A stretch of 23,180 bases of DNA from the IMG/VR virus record IMGVR_UViG_3300033985_000007, positions 1 through 23,180 of that record, one strand, 5' to 3'. The notes beneath the pieces are model-generated. The model made no database searches and was not told the DNA's origin. It was given only the letters and a program-made list of their open reading frames with translations. Shown piece by piece: positions 6,753-14,347 of this stretch. Position numbers and translations under genes: made by a program. Position 1 is the stretch's first letter. Every line of letters starts with the position of its first letter. The stretch is from a virus.

Positions 6753-8339
6753 GTGACCAAGCAAGGTTACACCAAAGGTCCGGCTGAAGCACGTTACCGT
6801 GAACTTGAATCCGACAGGCAGCCTTTCCTGGACCGAGCCAGGGAATGCTCCAAGCTCACCATCCCTTCACTGATCCCTCCTGATGGCCACGCCAACGGTC
6901 AGAGACTTCCTTCCACTTTCCAGTCCATCGGAGCCAACGGGTGCAACAACCTCGCCTCTAAGCTCCTCCTGACGATGCTCCCTCCCAACGAGCCATGCTT
7001 TCGCCTTCGGGTGGACAACATGCTCTACGAGAAGGAGCAAGCCGAGGTGGACCCGGAATGGAAATCGAAGATCGACAAGGCCCTGTCCCGCTGTGAACAG
7101 ACGGTCCTTGGTGACATCGAGTCCACCGGTGACCGTGTAGTCGTCTTTGAAGGGAATCTCCATCTCCTGATCGGAGGCAACGTCCTCTACTACGACGACA
7201 AGGATAACGGGCTGCGTATGTTTCCGCTGTCCCGGTTCGTCGTTGCCCGTGACCCGATGGGCAATCCCGTGGAGATGGTCGTCCATGAGACCGTCAACCC
7301 CAACACTCTCCCGCCTGACTTCCTGTCCAGTCTTTCTGACATCACCGGCCAGACTGAAACATCTAGTAGCAGCAACACGCCGGGAAAGGACACCGAAGTG
7401 GACATCTTCACCCACATAATTCGGACTCCAAAGAAGTGGAAAGTCTATCAGGAGTGTCGGGGCAAGACGATCCCTGGAACGCTGGGCTACTACGCCCTGG
7501 ATGCCTGTCCCTGGATTCCCGTCCGTATGTACCACATCGCTGGTGAGAACTACGGGCGCTCCTACGTTGAACCCTTCCTGGGTGACCTCCAGTCCCTTGA
7601 GGCTCTCATGCAAGCCATCGTCGAGGGTTCTGCTGCGTCTGCCAAGGTGCTACTGTTCGTGGCCCCCAATGGGACCACAAGGCTCAAGGCTGTGGCCGAA
7701 GCCGGGAACGGGGACGTCCTTGAAGGCAACGCAAACGAGGTCAGTGTTCTTCAGCTTCAGAAACATGCGGACTTCAGGGTTGCCTTGGAGACCGCGCAAA
7801 TGATCTCTGACCGGCTGAAGACTTCCTTCTTGATGACTGACGGGATGCGCCGCGATGCCGAGCGGGTGACCGCCGAGGAGATCCGCGCCGTAGCCCGTGA
7901 ACTGGAGACCGCCCTTGGCGGTGTCTACACAGTCATCTCCCAGGAGTTCCAGCTCCCGTACATCCAGCATCGCATCGCCAAGCTGACCAAGGCCAAGAAG
8001 CTGCCGCCCCTGCCCAAGGGAGTGGTGCGCCCCACGGTCATCACCGGCTTCGATGCGCTGGGCCGAGGGAACGACAAGGCCAAGCTGATGGAACTCCTCC
8101 AGGCAATCCAGCAGCTCCTGGGACCGGAAGGCTTCATGCGGAAGGTCAACACGGACGACGCTATCACGCGACTTGCTTCAGCAATCGGAATCAACATCGA
8201 GGGCCTCCTGATCCCGCAGGACGCTCTCGCCCAGCAGGACCAGCAGGGACAAATACAGTCCCTCATCGAGAAGCTGGGTCCAGAGGTAATCAAACAGGTC
8301 GGCCCTGCCATGATGGGCCAACAAAACCAACAAGGATGA
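6753..8339 (+). CDS. Portal (head-tail connector), T7 gp8-like
   Basis: Encodes 528 aa, close to T7 gp8 (536). The portal forms the dodecameric ring at the head vertex through which DNA is packaged and ejected. Family features include YRELESDRQPFLDRARECSK near the N-terminus, then TFQSIGANGCNNLASKLLL and MLPPNEPCFRL. The C-terminal half holds the conserved crown/stem region DGMRRDAERVTAEEIRAVA and LETALGGVYTVISQEFQLP. The C-terminus is Gln-rich (QDALAQQDQQGQIQ ... GQQNQQG). Two GTG codons are adjacent, at 6750 and 6753. The GGAGG at 6742-6746 is only 3 nt from the first but 6 nt from the second, so I prefer 6753. Confidence 0.95.
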   Translation: MTKQGYTKGPAEARYRELESDRQPFLDRARECSKLTIPSLIPPDGHANGQRLPSTFQSIGANGCNNLASKLLLTMLPPNEPCFRLRVDNMLYEKEQAEVDPEWKSKIDKALSRCEQTVLGDIESTGDRVVVFEGNLHLLIGGNVLYYDDKDNGLRMFPLSRFVVARDPMGNPVEMVVHETVNPNTLPPDFLSSLSDITGQTETSSSSNTPGKDTEVDIFTHIIRTPKKWKVYQECRGKTIPGTLGYYALDACPWIPVRMYHIAGENYGRSYVEPFLGDLQSLEALMQAIVEGSAASAKVLLFVAPNGTTRLKAVAEAGNGDVLEGNANEVSVLQLQKHADFRVALETAQMISDRLKTSFLMTDGMRRDAERVTAEEIRAVARELETALGGVYTVISQEFQLPYIQHRIAKLTKAKKLPPLPKGVVRPTVITGFDALGRGNDKAKLMELLQAIQQLLGPEGFMRKVNTDDAITRLASAIGINIEGLLIPQDALAQQDQQGQIQSLIEKLGPEVIKQVGPAMMGQQNQQG

Positions 8340-8345
8340 AATCAC

Positions 8346-8498
8346 ATGAGCGAAGACATCAAGACCCCTGAGACCAAGGAAGCCCCGAAGGCGGTGCGCT
8401 CCAACCCCGGTAAGAAGGCGACTCCTGAAGCCGACAGCCAGGCGAAAGGTCCGAAGATCACCAAGTTCCCTGATGGAACCATCAAGGAGGACTTCTAG
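8346..8498 (+). CDS. Small basic hypothetical protein between portal and scaffold
   Basis: Encodes 50 aa, starting at the ATG at 8346 (MSEDIKTPETKEAPK) and ending with the TAG at 8496-8498. The upstream AAGGATGA (8332-8339) can serve as the ribosome site. It fills the only gap between portal and scaffold, 6 nt after the former and 2 nt before the latter, and the scaffold's own AAGGAGG (8484-8490) lies within its last codons. The peptide is Lys/Pro-rich, probably disordered, and ends in GPKITKFPDGTIKEDF. Codon style matches the neighbours. Not recognised; a head-assembly accessory is a guess from position alone. Confidence 0.65.
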   Translation: MSEDIKTPETKEAPKAVRSNPGKKATPEADSQAKGPKITKFPDGTIKEDF

Positions 8499-8500
8499 CC

Positions 8501-9262
8501 ATGAGTACCCAGAATCCGAACGAAGGTATGACCATCGAGGCTCCCTATGAAGAAACCGGTCCGAACGACCCTAATGCGGATCCTTCTGCTGCTGCTGATG
8601 ATGGAGGTGACAACCATACGCCTGATCAGGTAGATGGGAATGAACCCCAGGACGAAGGGAGCAACGATACACCTTCACCTGATCAGGAAGGGGATCAGAA
8701 AGGGGATCAGGAAGGGGATCAGTCCTCTTCTAACGCTGTTGCCAGTACGCTGAAAGCCGCTGGCTTGAACATGGACGACTTTACGAGGGAGTTCACTGAA
8801 TCCGGTACTCTGTCCGAGGAGTCCTTCCAGAAACTTGAGAAGGCTGGATTCCCCCGGCCCTTAGTCGAGCAGTACCTCGCCGGTGCGAAGGTCAATGTGA
8901 CCATCGCCAAGGAACAGGAAGCCGCGATTAAAGGAACCGTAGGTGGACCTGAAGCCTACAAGGCCCTTACTCAATGGGCGGCTGATAACCTGAATGCGGA
9001 TGAAATCGAAGCCTACAACAACATCATGGCATCTGGTGACATCAAGGCCATCAAGTTCGCCGTCGCTGGTCTGAAGGCTCGATACGACGCACAAGCCGAG
9101 CCGAACCTAATCGGAGGTAACGCTCGTTCCACTGTTACCAAGACTGACGTCTTCCGCTCCGCTGCTGAGGTCGTCGCTGCCATGAAGGATCCACGCTACG
9201 GGAAAGATCCCGCCTACACCCGTGATGTCGAGATGAAGCTCGCTCGTTCCGACGTCTTCTGA
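8501..9262 (+). CDS. Capsid assembly scaffolding protein, T7 gp9-like
   Basis: Encodes 253 aa. It guides assembly of capsid subunits into a procapsid and then leaves the particle. The first ~80 residues are very acidic and low in complexity, including a DQ(E/K)G tandem repeat at 61-74. The middle is helical (MDDFTREFTESGTLSEES, LEKAGFPRPLVEQYLAGA). The C-terminus (FRSAAEVVAAMKDPRYGKD, then VEMKLARSDVF) matches the conserved capsid-interacting end of T7 gp9-type scaffolds. It lies directly after the portal as in T7, but unlike in T7 it is separated from the capsid gene by three small genes. Confidence 0.92.
   Translation: MSTQNPNEGMTIEAPYEETGPNDPNADPSAAADDGGDNHTPDQVDGNEPQDEGSNDTPSPDQEGDQKGDQEGDQSSSNAVASTLKAAGLNMDDFTREFTESGTLSEESFQKLEKAGFPRPLVEQYLAGAKVNVTIAKEQEAAIKGTVGGPEAYKALTQWAADNLNADEIEAYNNIMASGDIKAIKFAVAGLKARYDAQAEPNLIGGNARSTVTKTDVFRSAAEVVAAMKDPRYGKDPAYTRDVEMKLARSDVF
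8681..8722 (+). repeat. 12-bp tandem repeat in scaffold gene (3.5 copies)
   Basis: The unit gatcaggaaggg occurs at 8681, 8693 (one G-to-A change) and 8705, followed by a half unit at 8717. It is in frame and encodes DQEG-DQKG-DQEG-DQ in the acidic disordered N-terminal part of the scaffold. Slippage could change its copy number without breaking the gene. Confidence 0.9.
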
Positions 9263-9290
9263 TCAACCATTAAAATCTAATGGAGGTATG

Positions 9291-9476
9291 ATGCCCTTCA
9301 TCGAATGGATCACCACCAACGGTGATGCCATCGCCGCTGCTTTGCTTGCGATCCACGCCGCTGCGGTTGCCATCGTCAACCTGACGCCCACGCCGAAGGA
9401 TGATGAAATTATAGCCAAGCTCTACAAGCCCATCGAGTGGCTGGCTGGCATCCTGACCAAGAAGGCCAAGGAGTAG
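9291..9476 (+). CDS. Small single-helix membrane protein, holin candidate
   Basis: Encodes 61 aa from the ATG at 9291; the in-frame ATG at 9288 is only 1 nt from the GGAGG (9282-9286), so 9291 is preferred. One long apolar stretch, DAIAAALLAIHAAAVAIVNL (about 11-30), forms a probable transmembrane helix. It is followed by TPTPKDDEIIAKLYKPIEW and a Lys-rich end (TKKAKE). A short N-terminus, one helix and a basic C-terminal tail fit a class III-like holin or pinholin. The two genes after it include an Rz1-like lipoprotein, which supports a lysis role. No sequence motif proves it; an inner-membrane accessory protein is the alternative. Confidence 0.7.
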   Translation: MPFIEWITTNGDAIAAALLAIHAAAVAIVNLTPTPKDDEIIAKLYKPIEWLAGILTKKAKE

Positions 9477-9478
9477 GG

Positions 9479-9658
9479 ATGAATGGAGTCCTCAAGCTCA
9501 TCACGCTCCTGGCCGACCTCCTCACCTTCCTGGTCGAGACATTCCGGAAGGAGAAGGCTCAAGCATCTGCTGATCGTATCGATGCTGATCCTGCTGGTGA
9601 GTTCTTGCGCCGTTTCAAACGCACCCCGGACTCCAATCCCAGTTCCAAACCTTCCTAG
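9479..9658 (+). CDS. Small membrane-associated protein overlapping the Rz1-like gene, possible spanin partner
   Basis: Encodes 59 aa. The N-terminus is hydrophobic or amphipathic (VLKLITLLADLLTFLVETF, about 4-22), followed by a charged helix (RKEKAQASADRIDADP) and GEFLRRFKR. Small phage proteins with a hydrophobic head and a DPxxxFxxxF tail often sit beside Rz/Rz1 genes. It is far shorter than a typical inner-membrane spanin such as lambda Rz, so calling it an i-spanin would be speculative. Its ATG (AAGGAG at 9468-9473, 5 nt spacing) lies 4 nt before the ATG of a second frame, so most of this DNA encodes two proteins. Confidence 0.6.
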   Translation: MNGVLKLITLLADLLTFLVETFRKEKAQASADRIDADPAGEFLRRFKRTPDSNPSSKPS

Positions 9659-9749
9659 TGCCTGGGTGAATGACCAGGGCGGCATCTGCCTGGACAAGGA
9701 TGATACTGCCCGTCTTCTTCATTACATCGACCAACTACAACACCAATAA
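9483..9749 (+). CDS. Rz1-like outer-membrane lipoprotein (o-spanin candidate)
   Basis: Encodes 88 aa in the +1 frame relative to the 59-aa gene. A basic segment (RRRLKH, 23-28) and a hydrophobic core (LLIVSMLILL) lead to the lipobox LVSSC, with the lipidated cysteine at C42. The mature part is about 47 aa: Pro-rich (NAPRTPIPVPNLPSAW), then GGICLDKDDTARLLHYIDQL, a pattern I associate with Rz1-like proteins. O-spanins join the outer membrane to an inner-membrane partner and finish Gram-negative lysis. An internal ATG at 9582 would leave only 8 residues before the Cys with no positive charge, so I prefer 9483, although its Ser-rich leader is long and unusual. The true start is uncertain. Confidence 0.68.
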   Translation: MESSSSSRSWPTSSPSWSRHSGRRRLKHLLIVSMLILLVSSCAVSNAPRTPIPVPNLPSAWVNDQGGICLDKDDTARLLHYIDQLQHQ

Positions 9750-9782
9750 CCTCACAAAACTCACACACAGGAGATATACTCT

Positions 9783-10745
9783 ATGGCTGATGCTATCCGT
9801 TCTAATCCTGGTTGGATCAATGGCGTAGGTGGTACTTACGAACAGGACAACGCCATGTTCCTCAAGGTCTTCACTGGTGAAGTCCTGACCGCCTTCGACG
9901 AGACCAACGTCATGAAGGATCTGCATCGTGTGCGCACCATCGCTCACGGTAAGTCTGCCCAGTTCGTGGTGATGGGTAAGGCTGCTGCCCGTTACCATAC
10001 CCCCGGTACGCCGGTCCTTGGTTCCAACCAGATCAAGCAGCATGAGCGTGTCATCAACATTGATGATCTGCTCCTGGCTGATGTGTTCATCTATGACCTG
10101 GACGACGCGAAGAACCACTTCGATGTTCGCCAGGAGTACAGCAAGCAGCTTGGTGCCGCCTTGGCCCGTGCTTTCGACCAGAAGACCATGCGTGTTGGTA
10201 TCCTGGCTGCTCGTTCCGCTGGCCTGATCGACGACGAACCTGGGGGCACGATTCTGAAGAACACCGCCGCTCATACCGATGGTGAGGTTCTGGCGTCCCT
10301 GATCTTCAAGTGCGCCCAGAGTTGGGATGAGAAGGATGTCCCGGACATGGATCGCTGCGTCATCGTGAAGCCTGCCCAGTACTACCTGCTGGCCGAAACC
10401 ACCAAGGTCATCAACCGTGATTGGGGTGGCTCCGGTGTGTACGCTGATGGTACGGTCCTGAAGGTGGCTGGCGTTCAGATCGTGAAGTCCAACAACGTGC
10501 CCACTGGCGTTGTGACCACGGTTGAAGGTGAACGCAACACCTACAGCGGTGACTTCACCGACACCGTCGCTCTGGCCCTCCAGAAGGAAGCCATCGGCAC
10601 GGTGAAGCTGAAGGATCTGGCCGTCCAGAAGTCCGGTGCTGACTTCAACGTCATGTACCAGGGCACTTTGATGGTGGCGAAATACGCTATGGGTCACGGC
10701 ATCCTTCGTCCTTCCTGTGCCATCGAGATCAGCAAGGCCGCTTAA
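9783..10745 (+). CDS. Major capsid protein, T7 gp10A-like
   Basis: Encodes 320 aa, slightly shorter than T7 gp10A (about 345), and should adopt the HK97 fold. Family signatures include NAMFLKVFTGEVLTAFDETN, the loop region TIAHGKSAQFVVMGKAAARY, HTPGTPVLGSNQIKQHERV, and IDDLLLADVFIYDLDDAKNH. AGGAGA at 9769-9774 precedes the ATG by 8 nt. The gene is followed at once by a strong intrinsic terminator, as T7 gene 10 is by T-phi, which favours high capsid expression. No frameshifted long form (10B) can be inferred; only about 10 nt separate the stop from the terminator stem. Confidence 0.95.
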   Translation: MADAIRSNPGWINGVGGTYEQDNAMFLKVFTGEVLTAFDETNVMKDLHRVRTIAHGKSAQFVVMGKAAARYHTPGTPVLGSNQIKQHERVINIDDLLLADVFIYDLDDAKNHFDVRQEYSKQLGAALARAFDQKTMRVGILAARSAGLIDDEPGGTILKNTAAHTDGEVLASLIFKCAQSWDEKDVPDMDRCVIVKPAQYYLLAETTKVINRDWGGSGVYADGTVLKVAGVQIVKSNNVPTGVVTTVEGERNTYSGDFTDTVALALQKEAIGTVKLKDLAVQKSGADFNVMYQGTLMVAKYAMGHGILRPSCAIEISKAA

Positions 10746-10756
10746 ACATTCCTACA

Positions 10757-10796
10757 GGGAGGTCGTCCGGGCATCCGGGTGGCCTTCCTTTTTTTT
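10757..10796 (+). terminator. Strong intrinsic terminator after the capsid gene
   Basis: A 14-bp stem (10757-10770 pairing with 10775-10788, several G-U pairs, no mismatch) closes a GCAT tetraloop and is followed by eight T residues (10789-10796). It lies 11 nt after the capsid stop. It probably plays the role of T7 T-phi, separating abundant head transcripts from the tail and internal-protein transcripts that read through. Confidence 0.93.
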
Positions 10797-10830
10797 CGAT
10801 TTTCCATAATGAAACGGAGGATTTACAGGA

Positions 10831-11442
10831 ATGTCTTCCATGATGCTCACGACGCCTACCACTGAACTGGAGGCCGTCAACACTATCCTTTCGTCCATCG
10901 GGGAGTCTCCGATAAACTCCCTCGATGAGCAGCCCACCCACGACGTCGTTCTGGCTATCAACACGCTCAAAGAGGTGTCCACGGAAGTACAGACGGAAGG
11001 GTGGAACTGGAACACGGAAGATGACTATCCCCTGGTCCCGAACCTGGACAACGAGATCATCCTCCCTACGAACACGGTGCGGGTCCACTTCAGGGACTCC
11101 TTCAATCCGCTCGACGTGGTCCTGCGTGGGCAGAAGCTCTATGACCGAGCCAACCACACCTACAAGTTCACCGAGACCTTGTACGCCACGATCACCTTCC
11201 TGCTACCTTTTGAGGAACTTCCAGAGACTGCACGGCGGTACATCGTGCTCCGTGCTGGGCGTCTGTTCCAGGATCGTGCTGTCGGTTCTGGTAATCTCCA
11301 CGACTTCCTTACCGTTGATGAGGCTCGTGCCAGAGCTGCCCTCATGGCTGAAGAGCGGATGCAGGATCGTCCGAACATACTCTCCGGTACATCCCAGAGG
11401 CTGACCGGCTGGCGTCCTCTTGACGTCCTGCGGAGGTGGTAA
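10831..11442 (+). CDS. Tail tubular protein A (gatekeeper), T7 gp11-like
   Basis: Encodes 203 aa (T7 gp11 is 196). It forms the dodecameric ring between portal and nozzle. The start of the conserved domain is visible as ELEAVNTILSSIGESPINSL. It is followed by NTLKEVSTEVQTEGWNWNTE, PLVPNLDNEIILPTNTVRV, and the late ETARRYIVLRAGRLFQDRA plus EARARAALMAEE. The ATG follows CGGAGGATTTACAGGA; in-frame ATGs at 10840 and 10843 are less well spaced. It is the first gene after the terminator, and its stop overlaps the next start in TAATG. Confidence 0.95.
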   Translation: MSSMMLTTPTTELEAVNTILSSIGESPINSLDEQPTHDVVLAINTLKEVSTEVQTEGWNWNTEDDYPLVPNLDNEIILPTNTVRVHFRDSFNPLDVVLRGQKLYDRANHTYKFTETLYATITFLLPFEELPETARRYIVLRAGRLFQDRAVGSGNLHDFLTVDEARARAALMAEERMQDRPNILSGTSQRLTGWRPLDVLRRW

Positions 11443-13823
11443 TGTCTAGAGGCTACCTTGTATCCACCTCCATCCCGAACCTAATCAATGGTGTCTCCCA
11501 GCAGCCATACACCATTCGCCTCCCCACGCAGGCTGAGGAGGTGGTGAACTGCTATCCCAGCGTGGTTGAGTTTCTGAAACGCCGCCAGGCAACCAAGCAC
11601 CTCACCAAGCTGGTGACCGGGGAGGTGACCAAAGGTTTCGCCCATCTGATCAACCGGGATGAGAACGAGCAGTACATCTTGTTGATCACAGATGGAGACC
11701 TGAAGGTCTTCGACTTGAACGGCGTCCAGAAGATAGTCAGCTTCCCTGATGGGAAGGACTACCTCAACACCACCGATCCGAACACGAAGATCTCCACACT
11801 AACCATCAACGACTACACCTTCATTCTTAACAAGACCAAGACGGTACAGATGAGCCCGGACCTCACGCCCAACCGTGGGCCGGAAGCCATTATCTTTATC
11901 AAGCAGGCCAGCTACGGGACGACCTACAAGATCGAGGTGGATGGAATCTCTTGGTCCGTTACCACACCTACCCAGACCACAGAACTGGTGCAATCCACGG
12001 ACATTGCTGTCAACCTCGCGAGCCAGATGCAGTCAGCTATTGGGAGTGATTTTAATATCTCTCTGTCTCACTCCACTATCTGGATACAGCGAAAAGATGG
12101 ATGGGATTTTCAAGTTAGAGCTGAAGATTCCCGATCCAACACGCACATTGTTTGCATTAAAGGTAAGGTTCAGAGGTTCTCTGATCTTCCTATCGTAGCC
12201 CCCAAAGATTTCGTGGTTGAGGTGGAAGGTGATGCTTCCAGTTCCTTCGACAACTACTATGTCAAGTTTGTCCCGAACAACCCGGACGCAACCTTCGACA
12301 ATGGCGTCTGGCTGGAGACAGTGAAGCAGGGCATCAAGCACAAGTTCGACGCCACCACGATGCCTCACGCCTTGATCCGACAGGCTGACGGGACGTTCGT
12401 CTTCCAAAAGCTCGACTGGACCTCCAGAATCTGCGGTGATGAGGATAGTGCCCCGGAGCCCTCCTTCGTGGGGCGTCCGATCGATAACATCTTCTTCTAC
12501 AAGAACCGGCTGGCGTTCCTCTCCAGGGAGAACGTCATCATGTCGTCCGTGGGCGAGTTCTTCACGTTCTGGCCCAAGACTGTGACCACGATGGTGGACT
12601 CCGACCCTGTTGACGTCGCAGCCAGCCACACCAAGGTCTCTGCCTTGGAACATGCCACCCCGTTCTCTGGTGGTCTCATCCTGTTCTCCGAGACAACCCA
12701 GTTCTCGTTGCAACATGATGACGTCCTGTCCAACTCCACTGTGGCCGTGAAGCCTATCACCGAGTTCTCTGCATCGATGCTGGCCGCTCCGGTATCGGCA
12801 GGGCGTACGGTCTTCTTCGCCACTGACCGTGGCAAGTATGGTGGCGTCCGTGAATACTACGCCATGCCTGACACCGACACCAACGATGCCGCCGACATTT
12901 CCGCCCATGTGCCGCAGTACATCGGTGGGAAGATCTTCAAGTTGGTGAGTTCCCCGAACGAGGATGTCCTCTTTGTCCTCTGTGAGAACAACCCAAATGC
13001 GATCTTCATCTACAAGTACTTCTGGAACAACAACGACAAGATACAGTCTGCTTGGTCCAAGTGGGTCTTCGCTGGTAAGGTTGTCAGTATGACTGCGGTG
13101 AACACCGTGGTCCATCTGCTGATCCAGTACCCGGACGGCTTGTACCTGGAACGCTTGAACATCGAGTCAGGATATGTTGACCAGGACGGCATCCTTGAGT
13201 TCAAAATGGATCGGAAGATCGATGAGACTGAAGTCCTTGGTATCTCCTATGATGGTACCCTGAACACTTCAACCATCACCCTTCCCTACCTGCTCTATCC
13301 TGGTATGGAGCCTGTGATCATCTCAAGGGACGGTGGGCCCGATCCTGCTGGTGTCCTCTTTGAGATACTGGCCGAGGATCGTACCGGTGGGAAGAACACC
13401 ATCACAATCCTGAACCAGGACATGCGCGGTCGAAAGTTCTACATCGGTATCAAGTACCTCTCAAGGTACGTCTTCTCCAGGCAGAACCTCCGGGAAACCA
13501 AGCAGGGAGGCCAAGCGGCCATCCTTGAGGGACGGCTTCAGCTCCGGTCCATGAGGGTGAACTTCCATGAGACTGGGTACTTTGAGGCTGTGGTCACACC
13601 GAGAGGTCGAGCTGCCAGCGTCTACCCGTTCTCTGGTCGCGTCCTGGGAACGGTCTCTGCCGTCCTTGGAGAGATCAACCTTCACACCGGCTCGATGACC
13701 ATCCCGATCCTCTCCAAGAACGATCAGGTGGACATCGAGATCCGATCCGATTCACCCCTCCCGTTCAATCTCGTATCGGCTGACTGGGAGGGCTTCTACA
13801 ACTCCAGGAGTTCCCGTCTATGA
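11442..13823 (+). CDS. Tail tubular protein B (nozzle), T7 gp12-like
   Basis: Encodes 793 aa, essentially the length of T7 gp12 (794). It forms the six-subunit tail nozzle that carries the fibres. Typical family segments are SIPNLINGVSQQPYTIRLPT and QAEEVVNCYPSVVEFLKRR at the N-terminus, YTFILNKTKTVQM, FFYKNRLAFLSRENVIMSS, FWPKTVTTMVDSDPVDVAAS and ILFSETTQFSL in the middle, and VKPITEFSASMLAAPVSAGR. I chose the ATG at 11442 (GGAGG at 11432-11436) over a GTG at 11436 that overlaps the ribosome site. A patch at about 12035-12185 (residues about 198-248) uses AT-rich codons unlike the rest. The stop overlaps the next start as ATGA. Confidence 0.95.
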   Translation: MSRGYLVSTSIPNLINGVSQQPYTIRLPTQAEEVVNCYPSVVEFLKRRQATKHLTKLVTGEVTKGFAHLINRDENEQYILLITDGDLKVFDLNGVQKIVSFPDGKDYLNTTDPNTKISTLTINDYTFILNKTKTVQMSPDLTPNRGPEAIIFIKQASYGTTYKIEVDGISWSVTTPTQTTELVQSTDIAVNLASQMQSAIGSDFNISLSHSTIWIQRKDGWDFQVRAEDSRSNTHIVCIKGKVQRFSDLPIVAPKDFVVEVEGDASSSFDNYYVKFVPNNPDATFDNGVWLETVKQGIKHKFDATTMPHALIRQADGTFVFQKLDWTSRICGDEDSAPEPSFVGRPIDNIFFYKNRLAFLSRENVIMSSVGEFFTFWPKTVTTMVDSDPVDVAASHTKVSALEHATPFSGGLILFSETTQFSLQHDDVLSNSTVAVKPITEFSASMLAAPVSAGRTVFFATDRGKYGGVREYYAMPDTDTNDAADISAHVPQYIGGKIFKLVSSPNEDVLFVLCENNPNAIFIYKYFWNNNDKIQSAWSKWVFAGKVVSMTAVNTVVHLLIQYPDGLYLERLNIESGYVDQDGILEFKMDRKIDETEVLGISYDGTLNTSTITLPYLLYPGMEPVIISRDGGPDPAGVLFEILAEDRTGGKNTITILNQDMRGRKFYIGIKYLSRYVFSRQNLRETKQGGQAAILEGRLQLRSMRVNFHETGYFEAVVTPRGRAASVYPFSGRVLGTVSAVLGEINLHTGSMTIPILSKNDQVDIEIRSDSPLPFNLVSADWEGFYNSRSSRL

Positions 13824-14347
13824 TCCACTGTCCCTACGTCAGGGAGAGTGTAGCCGAGGATCTTGTCTACCTTGAACCCAGACTACGGGACGTAGATAAA
13901 CGTGAAATCAGGGACGTCACAGGGCTTGAACCTATGGAGTCCCTTTCTCTTGGCTACAAGATCTCCAAACCATGCTTCACCCTTCTAGCTCCCAAGACAG
14001 GTGACCCGTTCGCCATCCTGGGAGTGGTCCCTGAACAACACTTCCCAGAGATAAGGCAGGCTCGTCCTGCCGGACTAGCGGGGATGATCTGGATGCACTG
14101 CACCAACGATCTCCCCTCCTTCTCATTCCTTCGATACGCCAAGCCGGTCCTCTATGACATCATCGGAGGACAGTACGGCTACAAAATCGTCAGTAATTAT
14201 GTCGACGCACGAAACGAAGTGCATGTCCGATGGCTCCGATGGATGGGCGCAAAGCTCCTCGATGTGGTTCATATCAAAGGCAGTGGAGTCCCTGTCCATC
14301 CCTTCATCATCAATTTAGAAAGGAGGCTACCTGTATGTGCGGAGTAG
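13820..14347 (+). CDS. Internal virion protein A, T7 gp13-like
   Basis: Encodes 175 aa, longer than T7 gp13 (138). The N-terminal half (DLVYLEPRLRDVDKREI, LEPMESLSLGYKISKPCFTL, GDPFAILGVVPE) and the middle (AGMIWMHCTNDL, YDIIGGQYGYKIVSNYVDA) are typical. The end WLRWMGAKLLDVV..GSGVPVHPFI matches family members and resembles acyltransferase-like phage proteins. T7 gp13 is needed for correct incorporation of internal proteins and has not been shown to be an enzyme. The start is ATGA-coupled to the nozzle gene, and the last 13 nt overlap the gp14-like gene. Residues 80-87 (QARPAGLA) and their DNA are repeated in the gp16-like gene. Confidence 0.9.
   Translation: MIHCPYVRESVAEDLVYLEPRLRDVDKREIRDVTGLEPMESLSLGYKISKPCFTLLAPKTGDPFAILGVVPEQHFPEIRQARPAGLAGMIWMHCTNDLPSFSFLRYAKPVLYDIIGGQYGYKIVSNYVDARNEVHVRWLRWMGAKLLDVVHIKGSGVPVHPFIINLERRLPVCAE
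14056..14081 (+). repeat. Copy 1 of an in-frame dispersed repeat (gp13-like gene)
   Basis: Positions 14056-14076 are identical to 17870-17890; after one mismatch the next four bases also match. Both copies are in the same reading frame and encode QARPAGLA. The copy contains a small inverted repeat (ggcagg / cctgcc, loop ctcgt). Confidence 0.9.

Noticed and set aside
12033-13115. Long open frames on the minus strand (for example 12033-13115, 14994-16025, 3811-4797)
   Set aside because: They lie wholly inside well-supported plus-strand genes with recognised motifs. They arise from the strong third-base bias of those genes, and their translations show no family features.
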